From an uncultured Bacilli bacterium (lineage in GTDB: Bacteria > Bacillota_I > Bacilli_A > RF39 > UBA660), in assembly GCA_944363685.1 (NCBI GenBank), contig CALVUV010000050.1:1-9157 (forward strand): 9,157 nucleotides of DNA. Reading direction: 5' to 3'. The notes beneath the pieces were generated by a model. That model was not told where the DNA came from. It ran no database searches and was given only the letters and a program-made list of their open reading frames with translations. The stretch's first letter is position 1. Each line of letters starts with the position of its first letter. Positions 1 to 5,766 of the stretch are shown one piece after another. The position numbers and the translations under genes are program-made.

Positions 1-306
1 ATATATTACTTCAAAAGATTCTCTATCTTTATTTATCTTAAATGTTTTCATAGGAACAAAACCTGTTTGTTTTAAATCTTTTAGAAATACTTCAAAATTA
101 GTTTTTTCATTTTCCACAAACTTATAACTTAAAATAGTATCTTCTGTTTCTCTTAACATAATATTTTCATCTAAGAAAATAGTTAGAAGAGCATTATCAT
201 CTTGATATTGAATTAAGTTCTTTTCTTTATCTAAAGTTCCTTTACCTTCAAAAGGTAATTCTTCATCTTTGTTTTTTATTTTTGCTTTTATAAATACGTC
301 TTTCAT
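1..306 (-). CDS. DUF1934 (YwiB-like) protein, C-terminus cut by window edge
   Basis: The frame starts at ATG 306-304 and stays open for 102 codons to the left edge, so roughly the last third is missing if it has the family's usual length of about 140 residues. A good ribosome site (AAGGAG) lies about 8 bases before the ATG. The protein is cytoplasmic by appearance, with no signal peptide or membrane segment. Its alternating beta-strand pattern, FEGKGTL near residue 19, a YQDDNALLTIFLDEN stretch, MLRETEDT near residue 50 and a FVPMKTFKI strand near residue 85, resembles the DUF1934/YwiB calycin-like fold. The biochemical role of this family is unknown. In many Bacillota it sits just upstream of argS, so argS may follow beyond the left edge (inference). 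The gene diverges from the penicillin-binding protein gene. The family call rests on remembered pattern, not on a search. Confidence 0.6.
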   Translation of the reverse strand, partial: MKDVFIKAKIKNKDEELPFEGKGTLDKEKNLIQYQDDNALLTIFLDENIMLRETEDTILSYKFVENEKTNFEVFLKDLKQTGFVPMKTFKINKDRESFEVIY

Positions 307-330
307 AGAGATTCTCCTTTTTCTGCTAAG

Positions 331-359
331 ATTATAACAAAAAAGTATTAAAGTTACAA
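331..359 (-). promoter_or_regulatory. Sigma-A type promoter of the DUF1934 gene
   Basis: On the minus strand, TTGTAA (359-354) is followed after exactly 17 bases by a perfect TATAAT (336-331). A TG dinucleotide one base upstream of the -10 makes it an extended -10. The predicted start of transcription is near 324, giving a leader of about 20 bases. The 11-base string TTTGTTATAAT (341-331) recurs before two other genes in the window. Confidence 0.75.
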
Positions 360-399
360 CTTATTTGTTTGAATGATAATTTTTTGGACATGATATATA
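353..399 (+). promoter_or_regulatory. Candidate promoter region of the penicillin-binding protein gene
   Basis: Two weak options exist. GTTACA (353-358) with GATAAT (375-380) has 16-base spacing and would share its -35 bases with the divergent DUF1934 promoter. Alternatively, TGA-TATATA (391-399) is an extended -10 without a good -35, and would give a leader of under 10 bases. I favour the first because it leaves room for the ribosome site at 403-408, but neither is strong. Confidence 0.35.
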
Positions 400-414
400 A
401 AGAAAGGATTTGAT

Positions 415-2382
415 ATGTTTATGAAAGTTTTAAAGAAGTGTTTGAAAATATTTATAATTCTTATTGGACTTTTTATTGTAGGTAATATCTGTGTTTATAC
501 TTATGCTAAGTTAAGTCCTAAGATTGAGATAAAGAATGCTAATAGTTTTATGTTATTTGATAGTGATAATGAAGTGTTTTTTCAAGGAAGTGGTTCTAGG
601 GAATGGATTAGTCTTGATGATATTTCTCCATACTTGATAGAAGCGACTATAAATACAGAAGATAAAAACTTTTATAAACATATTGGCTTTGATTATCTTA
701 GAATAATAAAGGCAATGGCTGTTAATATAACTAGTGGTACTACTAGTCAAGGGGCAAGTACTATTACGCAACAGTATGCTAAGAATTTATTTTTAGATTT
801 TGATAAGACTTGGAAAAGAAAATGGGATGAGATGTGGTATACAATAGAGATAGAGTCTCATTATAGTAAAGATGAGATACTTGAGGGTTATTTAAATACT
901 ATTAATTATGGTCATGGTAAATATGGAATAGAGACTGCTAGTAAATATTATTTTGGAAAGAGTGCTAAGGATTTAACTTTGGCAGAGGCTACTATGCTTA
1001 CTGGTATTCCTAAGTCTCCTAGTAATTATTCTCCTTTTGTTAATTTAGAGAAAGCGACACAACGTCAACAGATGATTCTTAAGAATATGTATGATGATGG
1101 TGTTATTAGTAAAGCGGAATATAATAAAGCACTTGATGAAGAGTTAAAGTTTGTAGGTGAAGAAGCGGAAGATGAATTAGAAAGTGTTATGTATTATCAA
1201 GATGCTGTTATTGAAGAGTTAAAAAGTCTTAAAGAAATACCTGAGTCTTTTCTTGAAACAGGTGGTCTTAAAGTCTATACTAGTCTTGATATGGATGCTC
1301 AAAAGAAATTAGAAGATAATGTTAAGAATACAATGCCTGATAGTGATTTAGAGACTGCTAGTGTAATGATGAATCCTAATAATGGTAGAGTAATTGCTTT
1401 AGTTGGTGGTAAAGATTATAGTAAATCTGAATTTAATAGAGCGATTAATGCTCAAAGACAAGTTGGTTCTACTATGAAAGCTTTTCTTTATTATGCTGCT
1501 TTAGAAAACGGTTTTACTGCTTCTACTACTTTTACTAGTGAAGAGACTACTTTTACTTTTAATAATGATGAAACTTATTCACCACAAAATTATAATGGTA
1601 CTTATGGAAATAAACCAATTTCTATGGCAACTGCTATCGCTTATTCTGAAAATATTTATGCTGTTAAGACTCATATGTTTTTAGGAGAAGATACTCTTAT
1701 TGATATGGCTAAAAGATTGGGTATTACTTCAGAACTTGATGAAGTTCCTTCTCTTGCTCTTGGTACTAGTGAAATTTCTATGTTAGAAATGGCAGGGGCA
1801 TATTCAGCTTTTGCCAATGAAGGATATAAAGTTACGCCTCATTTTATTACTAAAGTTGTTGATAAAGAAGGGAATGTTTTATATGAAGCGGATGAAGAGA
1901 AAGAACTTATACTTAATTCTAGTTTAACTTTTATTTTAAATAATTTATTAACGGCAACATATGATGCTAATTTTATTGATTATAACTATCCTACTGCAGT
2001 TAATCTTGCTAGTAGGATGACTCATAAATATTCATTAAAGAGTGGTACTACTAATACTGATAACTGGTATATTGGTTATAATAAAGATATTGTAACAGCG
2101 GTTTGGTGTGGTTATGATGATAGTCGTGAATTGGAGTCTAGTGAGTATAAATATGCACAAAATATTTGGATTAATACAATAGAAGACTATATGAAAGATA
2201 AAGATGATGCTTGGTATAGTCAACCAGAAAATGTGGTAGGAGTTTTGGTTAATCCAATTACGGGGAAACCTGCTATTGATAGTGATGAGAAGAAAATAAT
2301 TGAATACTATGTCAAGGGAACAGAACCTAGTGCAGATGATCCTGTTTTTGATGAGATAAGTGGAAATACTAGTAGTAATTAG
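415..2382 (+). CDS. Class A penicillin-binding protein (glycosyltransferase + transpeptidase)
   Basis: This 655-residue bifunctional peptidoglycan synthase polymerises lipid II and cross-links the stem peptides outside the membrane. Residues 9-31 form the single N-terminal membrane anchor. The GT51 domain shows all core motifs: TEDKNFYKH (catalytic Glu82), GASTITQQ (113-120), a RKWDE helix (135-139) and KDEILEGYLN (152-161). The transpeptidase domain has STMK with nucleophile Ser352, SEN (411-413) and KSGTT (542-546), so both activities look intact. The C-terminal tail (about 605-655) is acidic and ends in a short Ser/Asn stretch, with no extra domain. AAAGGA at 403-408 favours the ATG at 415 over the one at 421. 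The divergent DUF1934 neighbour and downstream gerQ recall Bacillus PbpG, a sporulation class A enzyme. That link is inference, so no symbol is given. Confidence 0.95.
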   Translation: MFMKVLKKCLKIFIILIGLFIVGNICVYTYAKLSPKIEIKNANSFMLFDSDNEVFFQGSGSREWISLDDISPYLIEATINTEDKNFYKHIGFDYLRIIKAMAVNITSGTTSQGASTITQQYAKNLFLDFDKTWKRKWDEMWYTIEIESHYSKDEILEGYLNTINYGHGKYGIETASKYYFGKSAKDLTLAEATMLTGIPKSPSNYSPFVNLEKATQRQQMILKNMYDDGVISKAEYNKALDEELKFVGEEAEDELESVMYYQDAVIEELKSLKEIPESFLETGGLKVYTSLDMDAQKKLEDNVKNTMPDSDLETASVMMNPNNGRVIALVGGKDYSKSEFNRAINAQRQVGSTMKAFLYYAALENGFTASTTFTSEETTFTFNNDETYSPQNYNGTYGNKPISMATAIAYSENIYAVKTHMFLGEDTLIDMAKRLGITSELDEVPSLALGTSEISMLEMAGAYSAFANEGYKVTPHFITKVVDKEGNVLYEADEEKELILNSSLTFILNNLLTATYDANFIDYNYPTAVNLASRMTHKYSLKSGTTNTDNWYIGYNKDIVTAVWCGYDDSRELESSEYKYAQNIWINTIEDYMKDKDDAWYSQPENVVGVLVNPITGKPAIDSDEKKIIEYYVKGTEPSADDPVFDEISGNTSSN

Positions 2383-2413
2383 TATAATTTAAAATTTTAT
2401 TAATATAATTACT
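2374..2413 (+). repeat. Inverted repeat between the penicillin-binding protein gene and gerQ
   Basis: AGTAATTA (2374-2381) and TAATTACT (2406-2413) are perfect 8-base inverted arms around a pure A/T loop. The left arm covers most of the upstream stop codon (TAG 2380-2382) and the right arm ends 3 bases before the gerQ ribosome site. There is no T-run after it, so it is not a classic terminator. In DNA this AT-rich it may be chance. Perfect TATAAT hexamers at 2383-2388 and 2404-2409 have no convincing -35. Confidence 0.3.
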
Positions 2414-2416
2414 TTG

Positions 2417-2422
2417 AGAGGA
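2417..2422 (+). promoter_or_regulatory. Ribosome binding site that sets the gerQ start
   Basis: AGAGGA lies 7 bases before ATG 2430 but only 4 bases before the in-frame TTG at 2427. The ATG is therefore taken as the start, one codon shorter than the longest frame. Confidence 0.75.
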
Positions 2423-2429
2423 TGATTTG

Positions 2430-2783
2430 ATGAATAATAATTTTGATACTTATCCTAATCAAAGTACTGATCCCCCTTATCAAAACTTTGATTATGATTA
2501 TAACCCTAATGCGAATAATGTTCCTAATAATAATGATACTGTTCCAATTAGTGGTGATATGGATTATGCTGAAAATATTTTAGAATTAAATGTAGGTAAA
2601 GAAGCAAGTTTCTATATGTCATATTCTGATTCTCTAGAATGGCGTGATAGAGTATTTACAGGTACTATTATAGGTGCAGGTAGGGACTATGCTGTTGTTA
2701 AAGATAGTGAGAACCGTATTTTTTTACTTTGGACAGTATACCTTAATTATGTTGAGTTTAGAGAAGATATTACTTTAAGGTAA
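2430..2783 (+). CDS. gerQ: GerQ family spore coat protein
   Basis: This is a 117-residue homologue of GerQ (YwdL), a Bacillus spore-coat protein needed for CwlJ cortex hydrolase function during germination and cross-linked in the coat by transglutaminase. The conserved domain spans about residues 46-113. Its recognisable elements are AENILELNVGK, FYMSYSDSLEW, the FTGTIIGAGRD core (76-86) and VYLNYVEFREDI (103-114). Residues 1-45 are a low-complexity arm rich in Asn, Asp, Pro and Tyr, as in GerQ proteins generally. This arm has no lysine (the first is Lys57), whereas Bacillus GerQ is cross-linked through N-terminal lysines. No signal peptide or membrane segment is seen. It follows the penicillin-binding protein by 47 bases and may be co-transcribed with it. 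Its presence suggests spore formation or descent from a spore former. cwlJ is not in the window. Confidence 0.85.
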   Translation: MNNNFDTYPNQSTDPPYQNFDYDYNPNANNVPNNNDTVPISGDMDYAENILELNVGKEASFYMSYSDSLEWRDRVFTGTIIGAGRDYAVVKDSENRIFLLWTVYLNYVEFREDITLR

Positions 2784-2800
2784 TTTACTCTTCTCTTTTT
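2760..2800 (+). terminator. Intrinsic terminator overlapping the end of gerQ
   Basis: AGAGAAGA (2760-2767) pairs perfectly with TCTTCTCT (2789-2796). Inside it, ATTAC (2769-2773) pairs with GTAAT (2780-2784), and TTTTCTTT follows. The hairpin contains the last gerQ codons and its stop TAA (2781-2783). Its T-run lies inside the next promoter. Confidence 0.65.
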
Positions 2801-2812
2801 CTTTGTTATAAT
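2784..2812 (+). promoter_or_regulatory. Extended -10 promoter of the small beta-rich ORF
   Basis: TTTACT (2784-2789, four of six consensus bases) is 17 bases before a perfect TATAAT (2807-2812), which is preceded by TGT. Transcription should start near 2819, ahead of the ribosome site at 2831-2838. The -35 lies within the gerQ terminator hairpin. Confidence 0.65.
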
Positions 2813-2845
2813 ATGGCTATATAACAATATAGGGAGAGAAGTTTT

Positions 2846-2866
2846 ATGGAGAATATAACGAGATGA
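2846..2866 (+). other. Six-codon leader ORF or remnant of a frameshifted start
   Basis: AGGGAGAG (2831-2838) is well spaced for the ATG at 2846, not for the one at 2863. From 2846 the frame reads MENITR and stops at TGA (2864-2866), which overlaps the ATG of the next ORF as ATGA. TGA ends no other frame in the window. It may allow stop-and-restart translation, or it may be what remains of the true start after loss of one base (see the next entry). Confidence 0.45.
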
Positions 2867-3135
2867 ACAGTAATGGAACTACTTCAAATTTGAAATACAC
2901 ATATATTTTAAATCAAGATGGTACTTTTACATCTGACTTTAGAGGTGTGTCAGGAAGTAGTGGTTTTTATTATATTAATGATAATACTATAAGTTTTATT
3001 GGTACTAAAGATATACTAGGTCCAAGAGATCAAGATCCTCGTTATGCTACTGTAGATTATGTAATCGCTGATGATTGTTCTTATATTCTTTATAATGATG
3101 GAAATGGTATTTCTTTTAAAATAAATAAACAATAA
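2863..3135 (+). CDS. Small beta-rich protein of unknown function, start probably disrupted
   Basis: I do not recognise a named family. The 90-residue product has the pattern YTYILNQDGTFTSDF (13-27), GFYYINDNTISFIG (36-49), then YVIADDCSYILYNDGNGISFKI. That resembles small beta-barrel or lipoprotein-type domains that run G-x-Y, then Y-x-L-x-x-DGTF, then G-x-Y-x-I. As called there is no signal peptide, lipobox or membrane segment, and no ribosome site at a proper distance from ATG 2863. The frame is open upstream to a stop at 2830. Those codons read FYGEYNEMN, supplying the G-x-Y strand the domain would be expected to begin with. One extra G after ATG 2846 would join the good ribosome site to this frame. 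So it is either a recently broken gene, a base error, or translated by restart at ATGA. It has its own promoter and terminator. Confidence 0.5.
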   Translation: MNSNGTTSNLKYTYILNQDGTFTSDFRGVSGSSGFYYINDNTISFIGTKDILGPRDQDPRYATVDYVIADDCSYILYNDGNGISFKINKQ

Positions 3136-3147
3136 ATTTATTAAATA

Positions 3148-3181
3148 AGGTAACCTTTGTTTTATAAGTTACCTCTTTTTT
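3148..3181 (+). terminator. Intrinsic terminator after the small beta-rich ORF
   Basis: AGGTAAC (3148-3154) and GTTACCT (3168-3174) form a perfect 7-base stem with a 13-base loop, followed by CTTTTTT. It begins 13 bases after the stop codon. Confidence 0.8.
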
Positions 3182-3200
3182 ATAGATTTTAGTCTTTCAC

Positions 3201-3211
3201 TTTGTTATAAT
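3201..3211 (+). promoter_or_regulatory. Extended -10 promoter of the LemA-like gene
   Basis: TTTGTTATAAT gives a perfect TATAAT (3206-3211) with TGT before it. The -35 position holds only a poor match (TAGATT, 3183-3188), so the extended -10 must carry recognition. Transcription would start near 3218, at the first bases of the ribosome site, so the leader is only about 15 bases. Confidence 0.6.
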
Positions 3212-3217
3212 AATTAT

Positions 3218-3228
3218 AAGGATGTGAT
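3218..3228 (+). promoter_or_regulatory. Ribosome binding site that sets the LemA-like start
   Basis: AAGGATGTGAT differs by one base from the ideal AAGGAGGTGAT and sits 4 bases before ATG 3233 (10 bases from AAGGA to the ATG). The in-frame GTG at 3224 lies inside this site and cannot be the start, so the protein begins at 3233. Confidence 0.8.
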
Positions 3229-3232
3229 ACTA

Positions 3233-3769
3233 ATGATTTATGCTATTATTTTTGGAAGTATTTTAGTAGTTGTACTCATTTTAATATTTGTAATTTTGAT
3301 TATTAATTATAAAAATAAATATGATTTCTTATATATTAAAATCAAGGAAGCTGATAATAATTTGGATATTTTATTGCAAAAGAAAGAAGAAATTTTACTT
3401 AAGATTGTTCCTATATTAGAGAAAGCTAAAATTAAGGATATTCCTGAAGTTATAAAATTAAAATCTAAGAGAATTGATCATTATGAGCTTTATACTGAAC
3501 TTATGGAAATGACTACAGAAATATTAAAACTTATTGATGATTATGAAGATAAATTAGATTATAAAGAACTTGATTCTTTAATTGAATTGTTGAATGTTAA
3601 TGAGAATGATATAAGAGCTTCTATTAAATATTATAATGATAATGGTGAAGAGATTAATTATCTTGCTCATAAGTTTCCTTCTAATTTAGTTAAAGCTTTC
3701 TCTCATTATCAAGATGTAAATACTTATAAATTACAAAAAAGAGAACCTTTTGAAATATTAAAACACTAA
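3233..3769 (+). CDS. LemA-like membrane protein
   Basis: This 178-residue protein has one strong N-terminal membrane helix (about residues 3-25). A long charged alpha-helical region follows: KIKEADNNLDILLQKKEEIL (about 35-55), a Lys/Glu-rich middle, and SIKYYNDNGEEINYLAHKFP leading into FPSNLV (about 148-153). The spacing YYN, then IN, then FPSNLV is the C-terminal hallmark of the LemA family, and the 35-60 segment fits the LemA helix that normally carries an IP-x-L-type motif. LemA proteins are membrane-anchored helical bundles of unclear function, linked in some bacteria to surface stress or protein quality control. The usual HtpX-type or TPM-domain partner is not next to it. It is a single-gene transcription unit with its own promoter and terminator. 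The ATG at 3233 is chosen from the ribosome site. Confidence 0.7.
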   Translation: MIYAIIFGSILVVVLILIFVILIINYKNKYDFLYIKIKEADNNLDILLQKKEEILLKIVPILEKAKIKDIPEVIKLKSKRIDHYELYTELMEMTTEILKLIDDYEDKLDYKELDSLIELLNVNENDIRASIKYYNDNGEEINYLAHKFPSNLVKAFSHYQDVNTYKLQKREPFEILKH

Positions 3770-3787
3770 CTTGTGTTTTTTATTTTT
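3760..3787 (+). terminator. Intrinsic terminator of the LemA-like gene
   Basis: AAAACAC (3760-3766) pairs with GTGTTTT (3773-3779) around a 6-base loop, and a T-rich run follows. The stop codon TAA (3767-3769) lies in the loop, so the hairpin uses the last coding bases. Confidence 0.65.
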
Positions 3788-3833
3788 GTTTTAATGTCAG
3801 TTATAATTATATTTTTCCAATTATTACCAATTA

Positions 3834-3866
3834 TAGAAAAAGAAAAACTAATGATTTTCATTAGTT
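3834..3866 (-). terminator. Intrinsic terminator of the gdpP-to-ung operon
   Basis: On the minus strand AACTAATGA (3866-3858) pairs with TCATTAGTT (3854-3846) across a 3-base loop and is followed by TTTCTTTTTC. The first arm covers two bases of the ung stop codon (3867-3865). The next plus-strand terminator faces it 60 bases away. Confidence 0.8.
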
Positions 3867-4527
3867 AGTCTATTTTCCAGTCTATAGGTTTTAATCCTTT
3901 AGATATTAAAAAGTTATTAGTTTTAGAGAATGGTTTACTACCAAAGAAACCATTATAAGCTGATAGTGGTGAAGGATGAGCTGATTCTATTATATAATGA
4001 TTTTTATTAGTAATTAATTTCTTTTTAGATCTAGCGAAAGAACCCCAAAGAATGAAAACTATAGGACTTTCTTTTTTATTTAATAATTCAATAACTTTAT
4101 CTGTAAATATTTCCCATCCTTTATCTTTATGAGATGCTGCTAAATTAGCTTCTACTGTTAGAACAGCATTTAAAAGAAGAATTCCTTGATCAGCCCAAGG
4201 AATAAGGCTACTTGTTTTAGGAAAAGGTATTTTTAAGTCATCATTTAATTCTTTAAAAATATTTTGTAAAGATGGTGGTTTTCTAATACCATTTTTAACA
4301 GAAAATGATAATCCTTCCGCTTGATGTTCTCCGTGATATGGGTCTTGACCTAATATTACTACTTTAACATCTTTATAGGAAGTATGTCTAAAAGCATTAA
4401 ATATTTCATTTTTAGGAGGATATATTGTTTTTTCATTATATTCCTTATTAACAAAATTTATAAGTTTTTTGAAATATTCTTTATCATATTCATCTTTTAA
4501 ATATAAATCCCAATCATTACCTATCAT
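3865..4527 (-). CDS. ung: Uracil-DNA glycosylase, family 1
   Basis: This 220-residue enzyme removes uracil from DNA and starts base excision repair. All family 1 signatures are present: GQDPYH (60-65) with catalytic Asp62, GLSFSV (72-77) with the stacking Phe75, LLLNAVLTVE (117-126) with uracil-reading Asn120, and the HPSPLSA leucine loop (184-190) with His184. Length is typical, with no extra domain. AAAGGAGAG lies about 8 bases before the ATG. The gene follows rlmH after 14 bases and is last in the operon, with the terminator hairpin over its stop codon. In Bacillus ung lies elsewhere on the chromosome from gdpP-rplI-dnaB, so its place at the end of this replication-linked operon is a local arrangement. 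Confidence 0.97.
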   Translation of the reverse strand: MIGNDWDLYLKDEYDKEYFKKLINFVNKEYNEKTIYPPKNEIFNAFRHTSYKDVKVVILGQDPYHGEHQAEGLSFSVKNGIRKPPSLQNIFKELNDDLKIPFPKTSSLIPWADQGILLLNAVLTVEANLAASHKDKGWEIFTDKVIELLNKKESPIVFILWGSFARSKKKLITNKNHYIIESAHPSPLSAYNGFFGSKPFSKTNNFLISKGLKPIDWKID

Positions 4528-4541
4528 ATACTACTCTCCTT

Positions 4542-4997
4542 TTATTTGTGATAACTTTCATTATTTCTAATTTTATATGTACGATATAATTGTTCTAAGA
4601 AAATAACTCTAAAAAGTTGATGAGGAAAAGTTAATTTAGAAAATGATAGACTATAGTTTGCCCTGTTTTTAACTTCATCACTTAAACCATAACTACCACC
4701 TATTATAAAAGTTAAATCGCTATTTTCTCTTTCTAATTGTTCTAATTTTTCTGTTAGTTCTACAGATGTTAGTTCTTGTCCAATTATGTCTAATATTATA
4801 ACATTATCTGTTTGTTTTATGTTCTTTAAAATGAGTTCTCCCTCTTCTTTTTTTACTTTATCTATTTCTTTATAGGTTATATCTTTTAGTTCTATGATGT
4901 CTAATTTTGTATACTTAGATAATCTTTTTTTATATTCATCTATAGCATCTTTTAAATATTTTTCTTTAATTTTACCTACACATATTAACTTTATCAT
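4542..4997 (-). CDS. rlmH: 23S rRNA (pseudouridine1915-N3)-methyltransferase
   Basis: This 151-residue SPOUT-class methyltransferase uses S-adenosylmethionine to methylate pseudouridine 1915 in helix 69 of 23S rRNA on assembled 70S ribosomes. Diagnostic features are the N-terminal MIKLICVGKIKEKYL, the cofactor-loop FIIGGSYGL (about 97-105), and the C-terminal knot LTFPHQLFRVIFLEQLYRTYKI ending in YHK, as the family usually does. Length is within the typical 155-160 range, slightly short. It overlaps the end of walJ by 26 bases in another frame. Its ribosome site (GAGGTG, about 10 bases before the ATG) therefore lies inside walJ. walJ and rlmH are also near each other in Bacillus and Staphylococcus, so this linkage is ancestral. 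Confidence 0.96.
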   Translation of the reverse strand: MIKLICVGKIKEKYLKDAIDEYKKRLSKYTKLDIIELKDITYKEIDKVKKEEGELILKNIKQTDNVIILDIIGQELTSVELTEKLEQLERENSDLTFIIGGSYGLSDEVKNRANYSLSFSKLTFPHQLFRVIFLEQLYRTYKIRNNESYHK

Positions 4998-5766
4998 TAT
5001 TAGGTAACACCTCTATTTCTTCTAATGCTTCATTTTGTTTGGCAATAAAAACCGTTGGATTATAGGAAATACTATTTATTACTTCTTCTGTCGCTTCTTT
5101 AGCAAGACATTCTTTATTATTGTCTTCACTTAGGTGAGCAAGGATTATATATTTGGTATTAGGTCCAATAAATTCTTTTAAATAATTAGCAGTTTTTGTA
5201 TTAGATAAATGTCCTTCATCACTGATTATTCTTTGTTTTAAATAGTAAGGATATGGTCCGTCCATTAACATTTTTTCGTCATGGTTACTTTCTATATAAT
5301 AGATGTCTTTATTAGTTAATAGATTAAATTTTCTTTTATTAATATAACCAGTATCTGTAATATAAACAAGACTGTTATTGTTATCTTCTATTACGAAGCC
5401 AACTGAACCTTTAGCATCATGACTGGTTTTAAATACTGTTATTTTTGTATTATTTATGGAAAATTCTTCTTTATATGATTCTATTCTTTCTATATCAATT
5501 GGGATCTTTAATTCTTTTCTCATATCATTATTTGTATATACCTTAAAAATAGAATGTTTTAATAATACTTTTAAACCACTTGTATGATCGTTGTGAGCAT
5601 GGGTTAAAAGCAAGGCATCTATATCTTCTATAGTTAAATTCATCTTCTCTAATTCTTTTTTTAATCTTTGATAGGTTATTCCTATATCAATAAGAAAACG
5701 AGTGGAGTTTGTTTCAATTAATGAACAGTTTCCTTTAGATCCACTCGCTAATACTTTTATTTTCAT
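4972..5766 (-). CDS. walJ: WalJ/YycJ-type metallo-beta-lactamase-fold hydrolase
   Basis: The 264-residue cytoplasmic protein has a metallo-beta-lactamase fold. The metal-binding motif is THAHNDH (55-61, ligands His56, His58, Asp60, His61). Further family hallmarks are ITDTGY with its metal-binding Asp, SNHDEKML, and the GHLSN block after YLKQRI. The N-terminus MKIKVLASGSKGNCSL is nearly diagnostic for YycJ/WalJ. In Bacillus and Staphylococcus it is encoded after the WalRK two-component genes and is linked to coordinating wall metabolism and cell division with replication. It is probably a 5'-3' exonuclease-like enzyme, but its substrate is not settled. Its ATG overlaps the stop of the M23 gene as TAATG and has no clear ribosome site of its own, so translation probably restarts after the M23 peptidase. 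walR, walK, yycH and yycI are absent from this stretch. Confidence 0.92.
   Translation of the reverse strand: MKIKVLASGSKGNCSLIETNSTRFLIDIGITYQRLKKELEKMNLTIEDIDALLLTHAHNDHTSGLKVLLKHSIFKVYTNNDMRKELKIPIDIERIESYKEEFSINNTKITVFKTSHDAKGSVGFVIEDNNNSLVYITDTGYINKRKFNLLTNKDIYYIESNHDEKMLMDGPYPYYLKQRIISDEGHLSNTKTANYLKEFIGPNTKYIILAHLSEDNNKECLAKEATEEVINSISYNPTVFIAKQNEALEEIEVLPNNDKVNMCR

Noticed and set aside
370..395. TGAATG followed by GGACATGATA, resembling a sigma F/G forespore promoter for the penicillin-binding protein gene
   Set aside because: The spacing between the two elements is about 13 bases, too short for that promoter class, and each half is an imperfect match.
553..771. Minus-strand open frame of 72 codons inside the penicillin-binding protein gene
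   Set aside because: It is fully antisense to an intact enzyme gene, has no recognisable domain and no clear ribosome site, and reads like reversed AT-rich coding sequence.
2035..2223. Minus-strand open frame of 62 codons near the end of the penicillin-binding protein gene
   Set aside because: It is antisense to the transpeptidase domain and its Ile/Thr-rich composition mirrors the codons of the real gene.
2846..2926. Reading TGA as tryptophan (Mycoplasma-type code) to extend the MENITR frame
   Set aside because: The extended frame soon meets another TGA and then TAA, gives no sensible protein, and every other gene uses TGG for tryptophan with a complete length under the standard code.
3770..3864. 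Possible small RNA or attachment site in the convergent intergenic stretch
   Set aside because: It contains two facing terminators and a short AT-rich direct repeat. There is no promoter and no integrase or tRNA nearby.
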